Shown: positions 37,951 to 46,277 of the stretch, piece by piece | How positions within the stretch are numbered: position 1 is the stretch's first letter | Layout of the letters: each line of letters opens with the position of its first letter | Assembly: GCF_020510525.1 (NCBI RefSeq) | Contig: NZ_CP075188.1 | Span: 1,922,001-1,986,000 of the forward strand | Length of the DNA: 64,000 nt | Origin: Quatrionicoccus australiensis | Lineage (GTDB): Bacteria > Pseudomonadota > Gammaproteobacteria > Burkholderiales > Rhodocyclaceae | Direction of reading: 5' to 3' | Notes under the pieces: model-generated | The model's input: only the letters and a program-made list of their open reading frames with translations | Told to the model about the DNA's origin: nothing | Database searches by the model: none | Program-made: the position numbers and the translations under genes

Positions 37951-38036
37951 GCCCGGGTGGTGAAATTGGTAGACACAAGAGACTTAAAATCTCTCGGCTT
38001 ATGGCTGTACGGGTTCGATTCCCGTCCCGGGCACCA
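37951..38036 (+). tRNA. tRNA-Leu (TAA)
   Basis: An 86-base type II tRNA with acceptor arms GCCCGGG / CCCGGGC, a long variable arm, anticodon loop CTTAAAA (anticodon TAA), discriminator A and encoded CCA. A TATAAT lies at 37936-37941, only 9 bases before the mature 5' end and without a suitable -35, so its promoter is unclear. Confidence 0.96.
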
Positions 38037-38134
38037 ATAAAGCGTTTCATGCAGTTGTGAAACCTGTACTGGTGAATTTTTCGATTGGACTGATTACGGC
38101 TTGCCGGCAATTCATTTTTGTCGCCTGAAACTGG

Positions 38135-38404
38135 GTGTGCAAGTGGAGCGGTTGTCCGAATGGCTGCTTGTTCAGATCGTTGGGGTACCAGGTTGTGTAT
38201 CGGGTAGTTACAAAGTGCCTTGATCATCGTGGTAAATGGGTCAAGGAGGCTGGACCATGGCTGGCATCGTCCGAAGATGCCGAGCATTGGTCCGGCTTGT
38301 TCCGGAGTTTGGGCTACCTCTCCGAAGTCGAAGTGATGCGTGGTCATATTTCAGGCGCGACGGAAGATGACGATTTCCGTAACGCGCTGTCGAGCATGGC
38401 ATAG
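38135..38404 (+). CDS. Small hypothetical protein
   Basis: An open frame of up to 89 residues. The part from about residue 20 (VVYRVVTKCLDHRGKWVKEAGPW, LSEVEVMRGHIS) has the codon use and composition of a real protein. The first 15-20 residues are Cys-rich and doubtful. Alternative starts are TTG at 38180 and GTG at 38195. The stretch LFRSLGY occurs twice, once in this doubtful N-terminus and once near residue 55. No known domain is recognised. The 98 bases between tRNA-Leu and this frame hold only a weak GTTTCA/TGAAAC stem. Confidence 0.5.
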   Translation: MCKWSGCPNGCLFRSLGYQVVYRVVTKCLDHRGKWVKEAGPWLASSEDAEHWSGLFRSLGYLSEVEVMRGHISGATEDDDFRNALSSMA

Positions 38405-38605
38405 CGGCCAGCCCGACGTTTCTATCCCCACTTTTTCTTGCCCTGCCAGCGCGGCTTTTCCCGATTGCGCGGGAGTTGCGTGCGTTTGTCAGGTAGTATG
38501 CCGATGTCGTCCTTGTTCTCGTTGAACAGGGATTCAGGATGACATGGTTTTTAATAAAAATGTAATGCCAGACTGCTAAAGTGGGCTGGCTTACAAGAGG
38601 AATAT

Positions 38606-38788
38606 ATGAATAATCAAATCGAGCAGTTGCGTGAAAAGGCAGTAAAGCTCTGCGCCGATCACGGTGTGACGATCCAGCCTTATGGCGGCGTCTGGTGGTT
38701 GTTGGGCAACGGGATCAACCGTGTTGTCGCAGATTTGGCCGGCTTGTGCCGGTCCGACCTCGCTCCGCTGACCATGGCTGAGCGCTAG
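38606..38788 (+). CDS. Small hypothetical protein (60 residues)
   Basis: A compact gene with an AGAGGAATAT ribosome site before its ATG and a terminator 30 bases after its stop. The protein begins with a charged helix (MNNQIEQLREKAVKLCADHG) and continues with a Trp/Gly-rich segment (YGGVWWLLGNGINRVVADL). I do not recognise the family. The 200 bases upstream contain no supported gene and no well-formed promoter. Confidence 0.65.
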   Translation: MNNQIEQLREKAVKLCADHGVTIQPYGGVWWLLGNGINRVVADLAGLCRSDLAPLTMAER

Positions 38789-38818
38789 ACCCTTTCCGGA
38801 TTACCGAAGGGAATGAAG

Positions 38819-38845
38819 AAAGCCGGGGCGACCCGGCTTTTTGTT
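38819..38845 (+). terminator. Intrinsic terminator
   Basis: Stem aaagccggg / cccggcttt with a gcga loop followed by more T. It separates two small convergent genes and could serve both. Confidence 0.8.
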
Positions 38846-38875
38846 TGTTCGGCTTTTCAGCGCTTGCCTGCCGGT

Positions 38876-39091
38876 TCAGCAGGAAGGTGGCTGGGATGAT
38901 GCTGAATTCTTGCCGGCATTGCTCGCCGATATCGTGCGCAGCGCGGCCGCGGTGCGTAACAGGCTGTCGCTGATCGCCTTCTTGTTGGCAAAGATGCGAT
39001 GCAGTGCCTTGTGCATGCCGGCAACGGTGCGGGCGTAGTGAGCAAGGTCTTCGGTGTCTGGCGGGGTGATTCGATTGCTGGCGGGATGCAT
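38876..39091 (-). CDS. Small hypothetical protein (71 residues)
   Basis: A short protein beginning MHPASNRITPPDTEDLAHYA with an AAAGG ribosome site 6 bases before the ATG. It is helical (TVAGMHKALHRIFANKKAISDSLLRTAAALRTI) and ends in a Ser/Asn-rich tail. A longer start at 39105 in another frame is less likely. No family is recognised. A palindrome lies about 45 bases upstream of the start. Confidence 0.6.
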   Translation of the reverse strand: MHPASNRITPPDTEDLAHYARTVAGMHKALHRIFANKKAISDSLLRTAAALRTISASNAGKNSASSQPPSC

Positions 39092-39133
39092 GCTATGCCT
39101 TTCACATGAATTTCATTGCCCGCCAGTTTATAT

Positions 39134-39147
39134 CGATATGATTATCG
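39134..39147. promoter_or_regulatory. AT-rich palindrome upstream of a small gene
   Basis: CGATA-TGAT-TATCG, a 5-bp inverted repeat with a 4-base centre in an AT-rich stretch. It lies upstream of the minus-strand gene ending at 38876. It loosely recalls Fur-type boxes but matches them poorly; the operator role is a guess. Confidence 0.25.
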
Positions 39148-39196
39148 AATTGTTAACCGGAGATGTTATTTCTGTGTAGCGGTTTGCATTGCCTGA

Positions 39197-39856
39197 TTAT
39201 GGCTTGGTGATGGCTTTCCGGATTTCACCGTTACAGGCATTAGCAATCCGCTCGTACTCTTCCGGCGTGTCGATCAGGGCCTGGGCCGCGTCAACGCTTG
39301 CGATGCGGCGTTCGATGTAAGGGAGCCAGCGTTCGTCGAGTTCCTGCAGCAGTTGTGCACGTTTCTGCCCGACCGGGCCGCGCCACGGTCCGCCAGTGGC
39401 AAAGCGGCTATTCAGCGTGGCGAGCAGGTCCTTTTCGATTTCGCCGATGTGGGCCTGGTAGGTTTTGACATGGCGAAGTTCATGTTCGTAGATCTCGCCG
39501 TAGGCGCAGCTGCCGGCGGGAAACTCCCTGGCCACGTAGAGGACCATGGGAGCAAAGCCGATGCTGATGGTGATTTGCGGGCTGATGCATTCCCAGCGCC
39601 CGCTTTTGTCGATGATGGCGGGCGTGGCGGTGGCGAATTTGACGACCGCGTTGCCGCGGGTCAGGCCAAGTACGACCTGGCCCGGTCGGGTCTGGCTGGC
39701 GCCGATATTGGTCAGGCTCTTGTAGCTGTAGCGGGTGTTTTGCGTGATCGCCACTTCGATGCGCTTGAATGTCACTGAAGGCATCGGCAATTGCTCGCAT
39801 TCGTCGGCGAGGAGCGGTCCGGAGAGGGCAATCAACAGCAGGGCGGCATAACGCAT
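39197..39856 (-). CDS. Secreted protein with HExxH motif (putative metallopeptidase-like)
   Basis: A 219-residue protein with a signal peptide (MRYAALLLIALSGPLLADECEQ, cleavage near LLA-DE). The segment YGEIYEHELRHVKTYQAHI contains HELRH, an HExxH zinc motif, followed by further charged helices. It resembles small periplasmic proteins with a conserved HExxH used for cell-wall or protein processing, but I cannot name the family with confidence. Cysteines near residues 24, 98 and 124 and near the C-terminus could form disulfides. It is 10 bases downstream of the RNase H-like gene on the same strand. Confidence 0.72.
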   Translation of the reverse strand: MRYAALLLIALSGPLLADECEQLPMPSVTFKRIEVAITQNTRYSYKSLTNIGASQTRPGQVVLGLTRGNAVVKFATATPAIIDKSGRWECISPQITISIGFAPMVLYVAREFPAGSCAYGEIYEHELRHVKTYQAHIGEIEKDLLATLNSRFATGGPWRGPVGQKRAQLLQELDERWLPYIERRIASVDAAQALIDTPEEYERIANACNGEIRKAITKP

Positions 39857-39866
39857 TGCGTGTTGA

Positions 39867-40361
39867 TCAGGCCGCAGCGAGGGCGGCATGATGATCGGCC
39901 AGCGTGTTGCCGCGGCAGGTGGCATGGGCCTTGATCCAGGTGATTACCGTGTTTTCCAGGACGCCGCCAATGATCTGCTGCTCGGCCAGCATTTGCGCCA
40001 GTTCGGGATCTTCGCCAAGGCCGTGCATTTTTGCCTGTTGCAGGCGGTTGACCGTATCGAGATTGTCGCAGAACAGGGCGAGCGGCTTGCCGGGAAAGTC
40101 GGCCCCGGCATGATGCAGGGCGAAGAGGGCGGCCTGCAGTTCCTGTTCATTGCTGCCGATCAGCGGTGTTGTGCGGCTGTTGATCTGCGGCTCCTCGTCT
40201 GTATCGGCAAAGATCACGGCCGCCTGGCCGCCATGGCGTTTTTCGCTGGCGTCGGAAAAGACCAGAATGTGGCCGGCAAACCGGCTGCCGAATTTGGCTG
40301 GCAAGGGGCCAATCGATTGATACTGCAGCCGGGGTTTTTTCTTTGGGCGTCTTCTGGGCAT
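39867..40361 (-). CDS. RNase H-fold protein
   Basis: A 164-residue protein with RNase H-like motifs in order: FSDASEKRHGGQAAV (first Asp), NEQELQAALFALHHA (Glu), ALFCDNLDTVNRL (second Asp), and WIKAHATCRGNTLADHHA (His and last Asp). The N-terminus is strongly basic (MPRRRPKKKPRLQ). It is divergent from classical RnhA, so it may be a specialised or degenerate ribonuclease H. It is transcribed with the downstream HExxH gene. Confidence 0.72.
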   Translation of the reverse strand: MPRRRPKKKPRLQYQSIGPLPAKFGSRFAGHILVFSDASEKRHGGQAAVIFADTDEEPQINSRTTPLIGSNEQELQAALFALHHAGADFPGKPLALFCDNLDTVNRLQQAKMHGLGEDPELAQMLAEQQIIGGVLENTVITWIKAHATCRGNTLADHHAALAAA

Positions 40362-40697
40362 GATGGAAGGGCAATTGCTCGGTGGCGGGGAGAATATACT
40401 GTCCCGGCTTTTCTCGCGTGGAGTTTCTTTGTGGCAAAACAGGAAGCCGATCAGGTTTGGCGCTGGCTGTTTTGTCGCTATTCGCCATTGATTTTCCGAG
40501 CCGGGGCCGGTCTATCGTAAAATCACGGGATGAGCCGACCCGAACCGATTTTTGCCCGCCGCAGCAACTGCTGCACTGGGCTGACGGTCGACATGTCGAA
40601 ACAGGCGATTTTGCCTTGCCCGCAGGTGGCCGGATGGCTGCTTGCGGCGGCGAAATGACGGCCATGCCGACCAGTAATACTCTCTGTTAAAGACCCC
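40362..40697. other. Intergenic region with one doubtful 42-residue frame
   Basis: This 336-base gap separates the minus-strand RNase H-like gene from the J-domain operon. It must hold both promoters. One short frame is open at 40530-40658 (ATG to TGA, 42 residues, starting MSRPEPIFARRSNCC), but it has no clear ribosome site and may be chance. I see no repeat or strong hairpin. Confidence 0.4.
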
Positions 40698-40976
40698 ATG
40701 AAAGACTATTACGGATTACTCGGCGTCGCGCCGGATGCCAGCCATGAGCTGATCAAGACGGCTTACCGGCGCAAGGCCGCGCAGTTTCACCCGGACCGCA
40801 ATCCCGATGCGGATGCGGCGGGGAAATTCCGGGCCGTGCAGGAAGCCTACGAAACCCTGGCCGACGTTGAGCGCCGCAAGGCCTACGACGAGACGCGCCG
40901 CTCCAGCCTGATCGACGACCCGCTCGCCGTGGCGCGGGAAATCTGGAGCAACTATTTAGGAAACATGCAAAAGTGA
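40698..40976 (+). CDS. Minimal J-domain protein
   Basis: A 92-residue DnaJ-type co-chaperone consisting almost only of a J-domain: DYYGLLGVAPDASHELIKTAYRRKAAQFHPDRNPDA, with the essential HPD at residues 31-33, then FRAVQEAYETLADVERRKAYD. It lacks the Gly/Phe region, zinc fingers and substrate-binding domains. It would stimulate an Hsp70 ATPase at a site set by its short C-terminal tail (DPLAVAREIWSNYLGNMQK). Its stop codon overlaps the next gene (GTGA). Confidence 0.9.
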   Translation: MKDYYGLLGVAPDASHELIKTAYRRKAAQFHPDRNPDADAAGKFRAVQEAYETLADVERRKAYDETRRSSLIDDPLAVAREIWSNYLGNMQK

Positions 40977-41518
40977 AGCAGTCATATTATTTTTCCGAGC
41001 TTTCTTCGTCCTACGATGCCGAGATCCAGGACCTGCTCAGCGATTCGGAAGGCAAGTCGGCCCTCAAGGCCCGCCTCGCCGAAAAACGCCAGGAATTGCA
41101 CAGCCTGCTGGCGATGATCGAATTCGCGCCCGAGATGGTCGTGCCGGTCTTCTACGACGGCTTTGCCTTCACCAACCCGAAGGCGATGGCAGCAGCCGTG
41201 CAGTGCGAGCCGGATGACGGCGATTTTCCGACCTGGGACCGCCTCTCCGCCTTCGTCAAGCTCGAGGGCTGGGCACAGCCGCTGGCCGATGCCGTGCTCG
41301 GCGAGGGCGCCGGCGAGGAATTCATGGTCACGGCCGCCTGCCTTGAGTATGTCCGCAAGTTCGACACCGCGGCGCCTGCTGCAGCGGCCGAGGATGACGA
41401 GGACGGCGAGCGTCGCGAACGCGGCGAAGACGAGGATGGCGACGATGACGACCGCGACCTGGGCGAGGCCGGCGACGACTGGCTGGCCGACCAGGGCTTC
41501 GACTCCGCCAAGTCCTGA
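40973..41518 (+). CDS. Hypothetical protein with highly acidic tail (J-domain operon)
   Basis: A 181-residue protein starting at a GTG that overlaps the J-domain stop. A helical N-terminal domain (YDAEIQDLLSDSEGKSALKARLAEKRQELHSLLAMIE) is followed by a small folded region (VVPVFYDGFAF, FVKLEGWAQPLADAVLGEGAGEEF). The last 45 residues are mostly Asp, Glu and Arg (EDDEDGERRERGEDEDGDDDD). No family is recognised. Tight coupling suggests a complex with the J-domain protein; this is inference. Confidence 0.75.
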   Translation: MKQSYYFSELSSSYDAEIQDLLSDSEGKSALKARLAEKRQELHSLLAMIEFAPEMVVPVFYDGFAFTNPKAMAAAVQCEPDDGDFPTWDRLSAFVKLEGWAQPLADAVLGEGAGEEFMVTAACLEYVRKFDTAAPAAAAEDDEDGERRERGEDEDGDDDDRDLGEAGDDWLADQGFDSAKS

Positions 41519-41559
41519 GCTGCTGCATACCGCAACCGAATTTCCCGATAAGGCATGAC

Positions 41560-42315
41560 ATGACACATCCGGTCGTACTCAAGACATCCCAACTCATTCT
41601 CGCCGGCGACATCAAGGGCGCCGAAACGGCACTCACCGCGATTGCTGATTCCGATGGCGACGAAGCGCTGGTCACCGTCCTCAACGAAGTGCCGCCCAAG
41701 GACCTGCTCGCCATCATGCGCAGCTTCGACGGCTCCAAGCAGACGGTGGTGAACATGCTGGTGACGCCCGAGCAGTTCGCGCGCGCCGTCGTGCTCGAAA
41801 CGCGCTACCGCGACCAGACCCACGCCGCCTTGCACGGCATGATGAATGCCGTGCTCTACCGCGACATCGACATGACCGCCGAGTACCTCGAGGCGATCGG
41901 CGAGAGCGACGGCGGTTACCAGGTCCTCGCCGACTACTTTGCCGAGCGCGACGACGAATTGCTCGATTTCGCCATCTCCGGCCAGTTCTCCGAAGAGTTC
42001 GACTGGGATGGCGGACATGCCGCGCGCTCGATTTCCTGGCTCAACGAAAAAATCGGCGAAATTGACGAAGCCCTGCACGAAGGCAACTCGATCACCGGTT
42101 CGCGGCCCAAGGTGTCGCGCGCCGACATCGGCGACCACGACTGGATGGAAACCGCCTGGGTGCTGCGTTACGAGCTGCCGGACATTTTCGAGCAGATCGT
42201 CATCACGCTGCGCGACCGCCTGCAACAACGCGTCGAGCGCCTCGAGGAGTCGGAAGACACGGCACCGGTCCGGCCGGCCGCCGCACCTGGCGACGACGAG
42301 GAATCGGCACTGTAA
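41560..42315 (+). CDS. Hypothetical protein (J-domain operon)
   Basis: A 251-residue acidic, probably alpha-helical cytoplasmic protein. It begins MTHPVVLKTSQLILAGDIKGAETALTAIADSDG, which looks like a helical-repeat unit, and has an aromatic central segment (FSEEFDWDGGHAARSISWLNEKIGEIDEAL). No signal peptide, membrane segment or known domain is visible. It is 41 bases after the acidic-tail gene and 11 bases before the next gene. Confidence 0.75.
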   Translation: MTHPVVLKTSQLILAGDIKGAETALTAIADSDGDEALVTVLNEVPPKDLLAIMRSFDGSKQTVVNMLVTPEQFARAVVLETRYRDQTHAALHGMMNAVLYRDIDMTAEYLEAIGESDGGYQVLADYFAERDDELLDFAISGQFSEEFDWDGGHAARSISWLNEKIGEIDEALHEGNSITGSRPKVSRADIGDHDWMETAWVLRYELPDIFEQIVITLRDRLQQRVERLEESEDTAPVRPAAAPGDDEESAL

Positions 42316-42326
42316 GGAGGGCGCCC

Positions 42327-43568
42327 GTGAAAAATTCCGTTGCCATCGTCGATGATCGCCCGTTTTTCGAGCGCGCCGTGCGTTACGGGCTCGAATACGG
42401 CATTCTCGGCCGCGAGCACCTGAGCCGGATGGAAGCCGACGCGCCGAAAGGCATCGTCCAGATCGCCGACCATTTCGGCACCGCCTATCTGCGCACCGAC
42501 CTGGAAACAGCGGTGGCGCGCATGGCCAACCTGATCAGCCTGTATCTCGAGGATTTCTCGAACGGCGACCTGTTCACCGCCGCCGGCTCGCTGCGCGACA
42601 ACACCTTGCTCTCGCACTCGCGCGGCGGCTCGGAAATGCTCAAGCGCCTGCATGCGATGCCGGGCGAAACCAGCATGCATCGCCGTACGGTCGACGCCGC
42701 CGGACAGAAGTTTTTCGTCAATGAGCGGACTTTCGCCTTTCCGCTCAGCCTGAGCAGCTACCGCGAACAGTTGCGGCAATGCCAGGCCAACCAGATGCGT
42801 ATCGACTTCGCCCGCTGGCTGGCCCGCCTGTTGAACGCCCAGCCCGACGAGTACGAGGATTTCAGCGCCGAGGAAGTGATCCGCTCGGCGATGCTGGTGC
42901 TGCATGTCGGTCCGGCGACACTGGAAATACCGTCCAAGACCCAGTTCATCAAGCTGGTCGAGACCCTGCGCAAGAAGTCCTTCAAGGCCAAACCGGCGGT
43001 GCTCGACACTTTCCTGCGCGATGCGCCGGAAGACTTCCGCAAGCTGACGCAGCAAGCGATGCAGGATTTCATCGAGACGGCGCTGCCGCGCCTGAAATCG
43101 GTGGAAAAGTCGGCCGACGAAATCCTGCACGCCGAGGCGCAAGGCGCCTTCTTCATCCGCGAGATGCCGGAAGAGGACGTCGTTGCCTACGACAAGCTGG
43201 TGGCGCGCGAATGGGTGCGCATCACCAAGGGCGATGCCGACGATCCGGCGGTGCTCGCCACCATCTTCCTCAATGTCGCGACCGGCCAGCCGGCCAAGGC
43301 CAAGGCCCTGCTCAAGGAAGCGAAGGGCATCATCCAGGCTTTCCGTGAGCGCGGCTTCGACAGTGCTGCGGTGCTCGCCTTCATCGAGGAGCACGCCCCC
43401 TTCGAGCAGAAGGAAGACCTCAAGGCGATGTGGCTGGAAGACCTCAAGCCGGACGCCGAGGTGCATCTCGCCGACAACGATCCGCAGATGCCCGATGCCT
43501 ACATGGAGCGCTCGCTGCAATGGTTCCGGAAAAACTGCATGGCGAGCTGGAAGGGCAGCAGCCGCTGA
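42327..43568 (+). CDS. Hypothetical 413-residue protein (J-domain operon)
   Basis: The largest product of the operon, with a GGAGGG ribosome site before its start. The N-terminus MKNSVAIVDDRPFFERAVRYGLEYGILGREHL is followed by long helical stretches, including RLHAMPGETSMHRRTVDAAG and FFIREMPEEDVVAYDKLVAREWVRI. I recognise no catalytic motif or domain. The protein seems soluble. A terminator 17 bases after the stop closes the operon, so the four genes form a defined unit. Confidence 0.78.
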   Translation: MKNSVAIVDDRPFFERAVRYGLEYGILGREHLSRMEADAPKGIVQIADHFGTAYLRTDLETAVARMANLISLYLEDFSNGDLFTAAGSLRDNTLLSHSRGGSEMLKRLHAMPGETSMHRRTVDAAGQKFFVNERTFAFPLSLSSYREQLRQCQANQMRIDFARWLARLLNAQPDEYEDFSAEEVIRSAMLVLHVGPATLEIPSKTQFIKLVETLRKKSFKAKPAVLDTFLRDAPEDFRKLTQQAMQDFIETALPRLKSVEKSADEILHAEAQGAFFIREMPEEDVVAYDKLVAREWVRITKGDADDPAVLATIFLNVATGQPAKAKALLKEAKGIIQAFRERGFDSAAVLAFIEEHAPFEQKEDLKAMWLEDLKPDAEVHLADNDPQMPDAYMERSLQWFRKNCMASWKGSSR

Positions 43569-43585
43569 GGCCGCTTGCAGCAAAC

Positions 43586-43616
43586 AAAAAGAGCGACCCG
43601 CGAGTCGCTCTTTTTT
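43586..43616. terminator. Bidirectional intrinsic terminator
   Basis: Stem aaaaagagcgac / gtcgctcttttt with a ccgcga loop, between the J-domain operon and the convergent glutathione peroxidase gene. Confidence 0.87.
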
Positions 43617-43628
43617 ATGCGTGTTTGC

Positions 43629-44177
43629 TCAGTTCTTCGCCAGTTCCTGCTCGATGGCGGCGATCAGTTTCTCGGCGTCGGGCAGGGTGTCCGGCGCAAA
43701 GCGGCGTACCACCTTGCCGGTACGGTCGACCAGGAATTTTTCGAAATTCCACAGCACTTCCGGGGCCGGCGTCGGCTCGATCTTGTAGCCGCGCAATTGC
43801 TCTTCCATCACGGCACGATCCTCGGTGACCGGCTGCGCGGCGGTCAGCCAGGCGTAAAGCGGATGCTTGTCCGGGCCGGTGACAGCTATCTTGCTGTAGA
43901 GCGGGAAGCTGACGCCGAACATCGAGGTGCAGAAAGACTGGATCTCGCTGTCGCTGCCCGGTTCCTGGCCGGCAAAGTCGTTGGCGGGAAAGCCGAGCAC
44001 GGCGAAGCCGCGTTCGCGATAGTCGGCGTAGAGCTTTTCCAGGCCGGCATATTGCGGCGTCAGGCCGCATTTGGAGGCGACATTGACGATGAGCAGGACC
44101 TCGCCGGCTTGCGCCTGCAGCGTTGTCGGCTTGCCGTCGATGGCATTGAGGGCGATATCGTAGAGCGGGTGGGGCAT
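43629..44177 (-). CDS. Glutathione peroxidase family protein
   Basis: A 182-residue thiol peroxidase. The peroxidatic Cys lies in NVASKCGLTPQY, the second motif is GFPANDFAGQEPG, and the Trp-Asn pair is in VLWNFEKFL. These complete the catalytic tetrad with the Gln in the middle motif. A Cys replaces selenocysteine; bacterial members often use thioredoxin as reductant. The start MPHPLYDIAL at 44177 was chosen over the frame start at 44219. Confidence 0.9.
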   Translation of the reverse strand: MPHPLYDIALNAIDGKPTTLQAQAGEVLLIVNVASKCGLTPQYAGLEKLYADYRERGFAVLGFPANDFAGQEPGSDSEIQSFCTSMFGVSFPLYSKIAVTGPDKHPLYAWLTAAQPVTEDRAVMEEQLRGYKIEPTPAPEVLWNFEKFLVDRTGKVVRRFAPDTLPDAEKLIAAIEQELAKN

Positions 44178-44245
44178 GCAGTTCTCCGGGCTTGAATACG
44201 TCATTGAGACAAGCTGCACGCGAATTGGTGCCGCCTGTCTGCTAC

Positions 44246-45868
44246 TCAGACGATATATTGCGCCACCGACTTTTCCATGCGTTCGACCATGCTGTTCAGG
44301 TGCTCAACCGTCGATGTGGTCTGGGCGACCACCGCCATGTTCTGTTCGGTCATCGCGGAGACCTGTTCGACACTCTGCGCCATCTCGCTCATGGCTTGTT
44401 CCTGCTCCCTGGAGGAGTGGGTGATGTCATTGACCATCTGCATGGTCGTGGTCATCTGGGCGTTGATCTCACGCAGCGCCTGCTGCGCGTTCTGGACCAG
44501 GGTGACCCCGTTTTCGACCTGCGTCGCGCCGGTGCGCATCCCGTCGACGGCCTTGCCGGTTTCATCCTGCACGGCATTGGTCATGCCACGGATTTCTTCC
44601 GTTGCCTTGGCGGTGCGTTCAGCCAGTTTGCGGACTTCGTCGGCGACCACCGCAAAGCCGCGCCCGGCTTCACCGGCGCGGGCGGCTTCGATGGCGGCAT
44701 TGAGTGCGAGCAGGTTGGTCTGGTCGGCAATATCCTTGATCACGCCGGTGATGCGTGAAATTTCCTCGGATTGAGCACCCAGCTTCTCGACCTGAGCCGC
44801 CGATGTCTTGACCGTGTCGGCCAGGGACAGAATCGTGCTGCAGGCTTCTTCCGAAAGTCTTTCGCCATCGGCGGAGACCTGGGTCGCAGCCTGGGCGGCA
44901 TCGCGGGTTGCGCCTGCGTGCGCGGCAACCTCGCCGATCGAAACGGTGATTTCCTCGATGCCGGCGGCAGCCGATGCCGTCGCGTCGTTCTGGACACGTG
45001 CCGAGCGCCCGACATTGGCAATCCCCTGGCCGACTTCGCTTGATACCAGATGAACCTGGTGAGCGGTATCTGCCATGCCCTGGACCATGGCCAGGACCGA
45101 CGAGACGAAACGGTCGACCTTGCGGACGAACACGCCGAGATCGTCGGGGCGGGCGAGATCGAAGCGCTGTTTCAGGTTGCCGCTGAGCAGCAGGTTTTCC
45201 AGATAGTCGTTGGCTTTTTCCAGGTCATTGCGCAGTCTCGGGGCAAAAAAGAGCAGGAAGAACAGGCTCCAGAGCACCCCCAGTCCGGCAAGCACCTGAA
45301 GCGCGGAGGCCGGCAGCACGGAGGCGGCGAATACCGCCAGACTCAGCAACAGCGCGAAGATTCCGAACAGCATCGGTTGCAGACCGATCCCGGCAAACAG
45401 GGAGAAGGGAGAGGCATGGGCGGGAACGGCCCGGCCATGAAAAATCCGGATCGAGGTGTCGCCCTGTTTCAGGCGTTGGTAGATGGCTTCGGACGCCTTG
45501 ATTTCTTCCCGACTGGGACAGGTGCGCACCGACTGGTAGCCGACGATCTGGCCGTTCTCGCGGACCGGAGAAGCATTGGCAACGACCCAGTAGAAACCGC
45601 CATCCTGGCGCCGGTTCTTGACCACGCCGCGCCACGGCCGCCCCTGCTTGAGGTCCTGCCACATGTCGGCAAAGGCCTGCGGCGGCATGTCGGGATGGCG
45701 GACCAGGTTGTGCGACTGGCCGATCATCTCTTCGCGCCGGAAACCGCTGATCCGGGCAAAGGCTTCGTTGGCCTCGACGATGTTTCCCTTGAGGTCGGTT
45801 CGCGAGTAGATGAACTGACCTTCCGGAAGATGCGTTTCCGTATTGGTGACAGGCTGGTTGTTACGCAT
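44246..45868 (-). CDS. Aer-like PAS methyl-accepting chemotaxis protein
   Basis: A 540-residue energy/aerotaxis-type receptor. It has an N-terminal PAS domain ([47 protein letters not shown]), two transmembrane helices at about residues 165-215, a HAMP-like region, and a long signalling domain with the hairpin tip [20 protein letters not shown]. Lacking a periplasmic domain, it should sense redox through FAD in the PAS domain. The start at 45868 gives the standard Aer N-terminus. Confidence 0.92.
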   Translation of the reverse strand: MRNNQPVTNTETHLPEGQFIYSRTDLKGNIVEANEAFARISGFRREEMIGQSHNLVRHPDMPPQAFADMWQDLKQGRPWRGVVKNRRQDGGFYWVVANASPVRENGQIVGYQSVRTCPSREEIKASEAIYQRLKQGDTSIRIFHGRAVPAHASPFSLFAGIGLQPMLFGIFALLLSLAVFAASVLPASALQVLAGLGVLWSLFFLLFFAPRLRNDLEKANDYLENLLLSGNLKQRFDLARPDDLGVFVRKVDRFVSSVLAMVQGMADTAHQVHLVSSEVGQGIANVGRSARVQNDATASAAAGIEEITVSIGEVAAHAGATRDAAQAATQVSADGERLSEEACSTILSLADTVKTSAAQVEKLGAQSEEISRITGVIKDIADQTNLLALNAAIEAARAGEAGRGFAVVADEVRKLAERTAKATEEIRGMTNAVQDETGKAVDGMRTGATQVENGVTLVQNAQQALREINAQMTTTMQMVNDITHSSREQEQAMSEMAQSVEQVSAMTEQNMAVVAQTTSTVEHLNSMVERMEKSVAQYIV

Positions 45869-46277
45869 TGCTGTTTTCCCATGTTTTTTGGCAGCTGTTG
45901 GCGCTTTTGGCGGGTCAGTGCTCAATAATTTGCCGGCCGATGCTACGCAGGGGCTATGACTTAAGCAATATACGGAAGTCGGTATTGGCAGCTATGCAGT
46001 ATTGGTTAAGTGCCAGGCGCCGCGCGGGAAAATACACACGGCATGCGGCCCGCTTCTTGATACGCCGGGCGGTGTCTGTTCATACCGACAGTGTTTTGCC
46101 TGGCATGCAGGAAACCGGTATTCCTTCCGGGTAAGTCCCCGGGCAGCCTGATCCATTTCCGGAATATCTGCGGGTAATTGCATCTCCGCGCAGCAAACAG
46201 TGCGGGTGGTTTGCCGCTGGGGCGATAATTTTATCTAGATCAAGGTAATTGACGCGCCTGACCCGCACCATGCGGAC
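45869..46277. other. Intergenic region upstream of the nor cluster
   Basis: 409 bases between divergent chemoreceptor and norE genes. An 88-codon plus-strand frame (45868-46134) has atypical Arg-rich composition and no ribosome site, so I do not call it. The right end carries an Fnr/Dnr-type box. The rest shows only small imperfect repeats. Confidence 0.5.
46230..46243 (+). promoter_or_regulatory. Fnr/Dnr-type box upstream of norE
   Basis: TTTATCTAGATCAA matches the Crp-Fnr family consensus TTGAT-N4-ATCAA at nine of ten specified positions. It lies 34 bases before the norE ATG. Control by an oxygen- or NO-sensing Fnr/Dnr protein is expected for nor genes. No regulator gene is visible in the window. 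Confidence 0.65.

Noticed and set aside
39127-39150. Fur box upstream of the small minus-strand gene
   Set aside because: Only the central CGATA/TATCG repeat fits; match to the 19-bp Fur consensus is poor.
45868-46134. 88-codon plus-strand frame upstream of norE
   Set aside because: No ribosome site, Arg-rich random-like composition, and it begins inside the start of the chemoreceptor gene.
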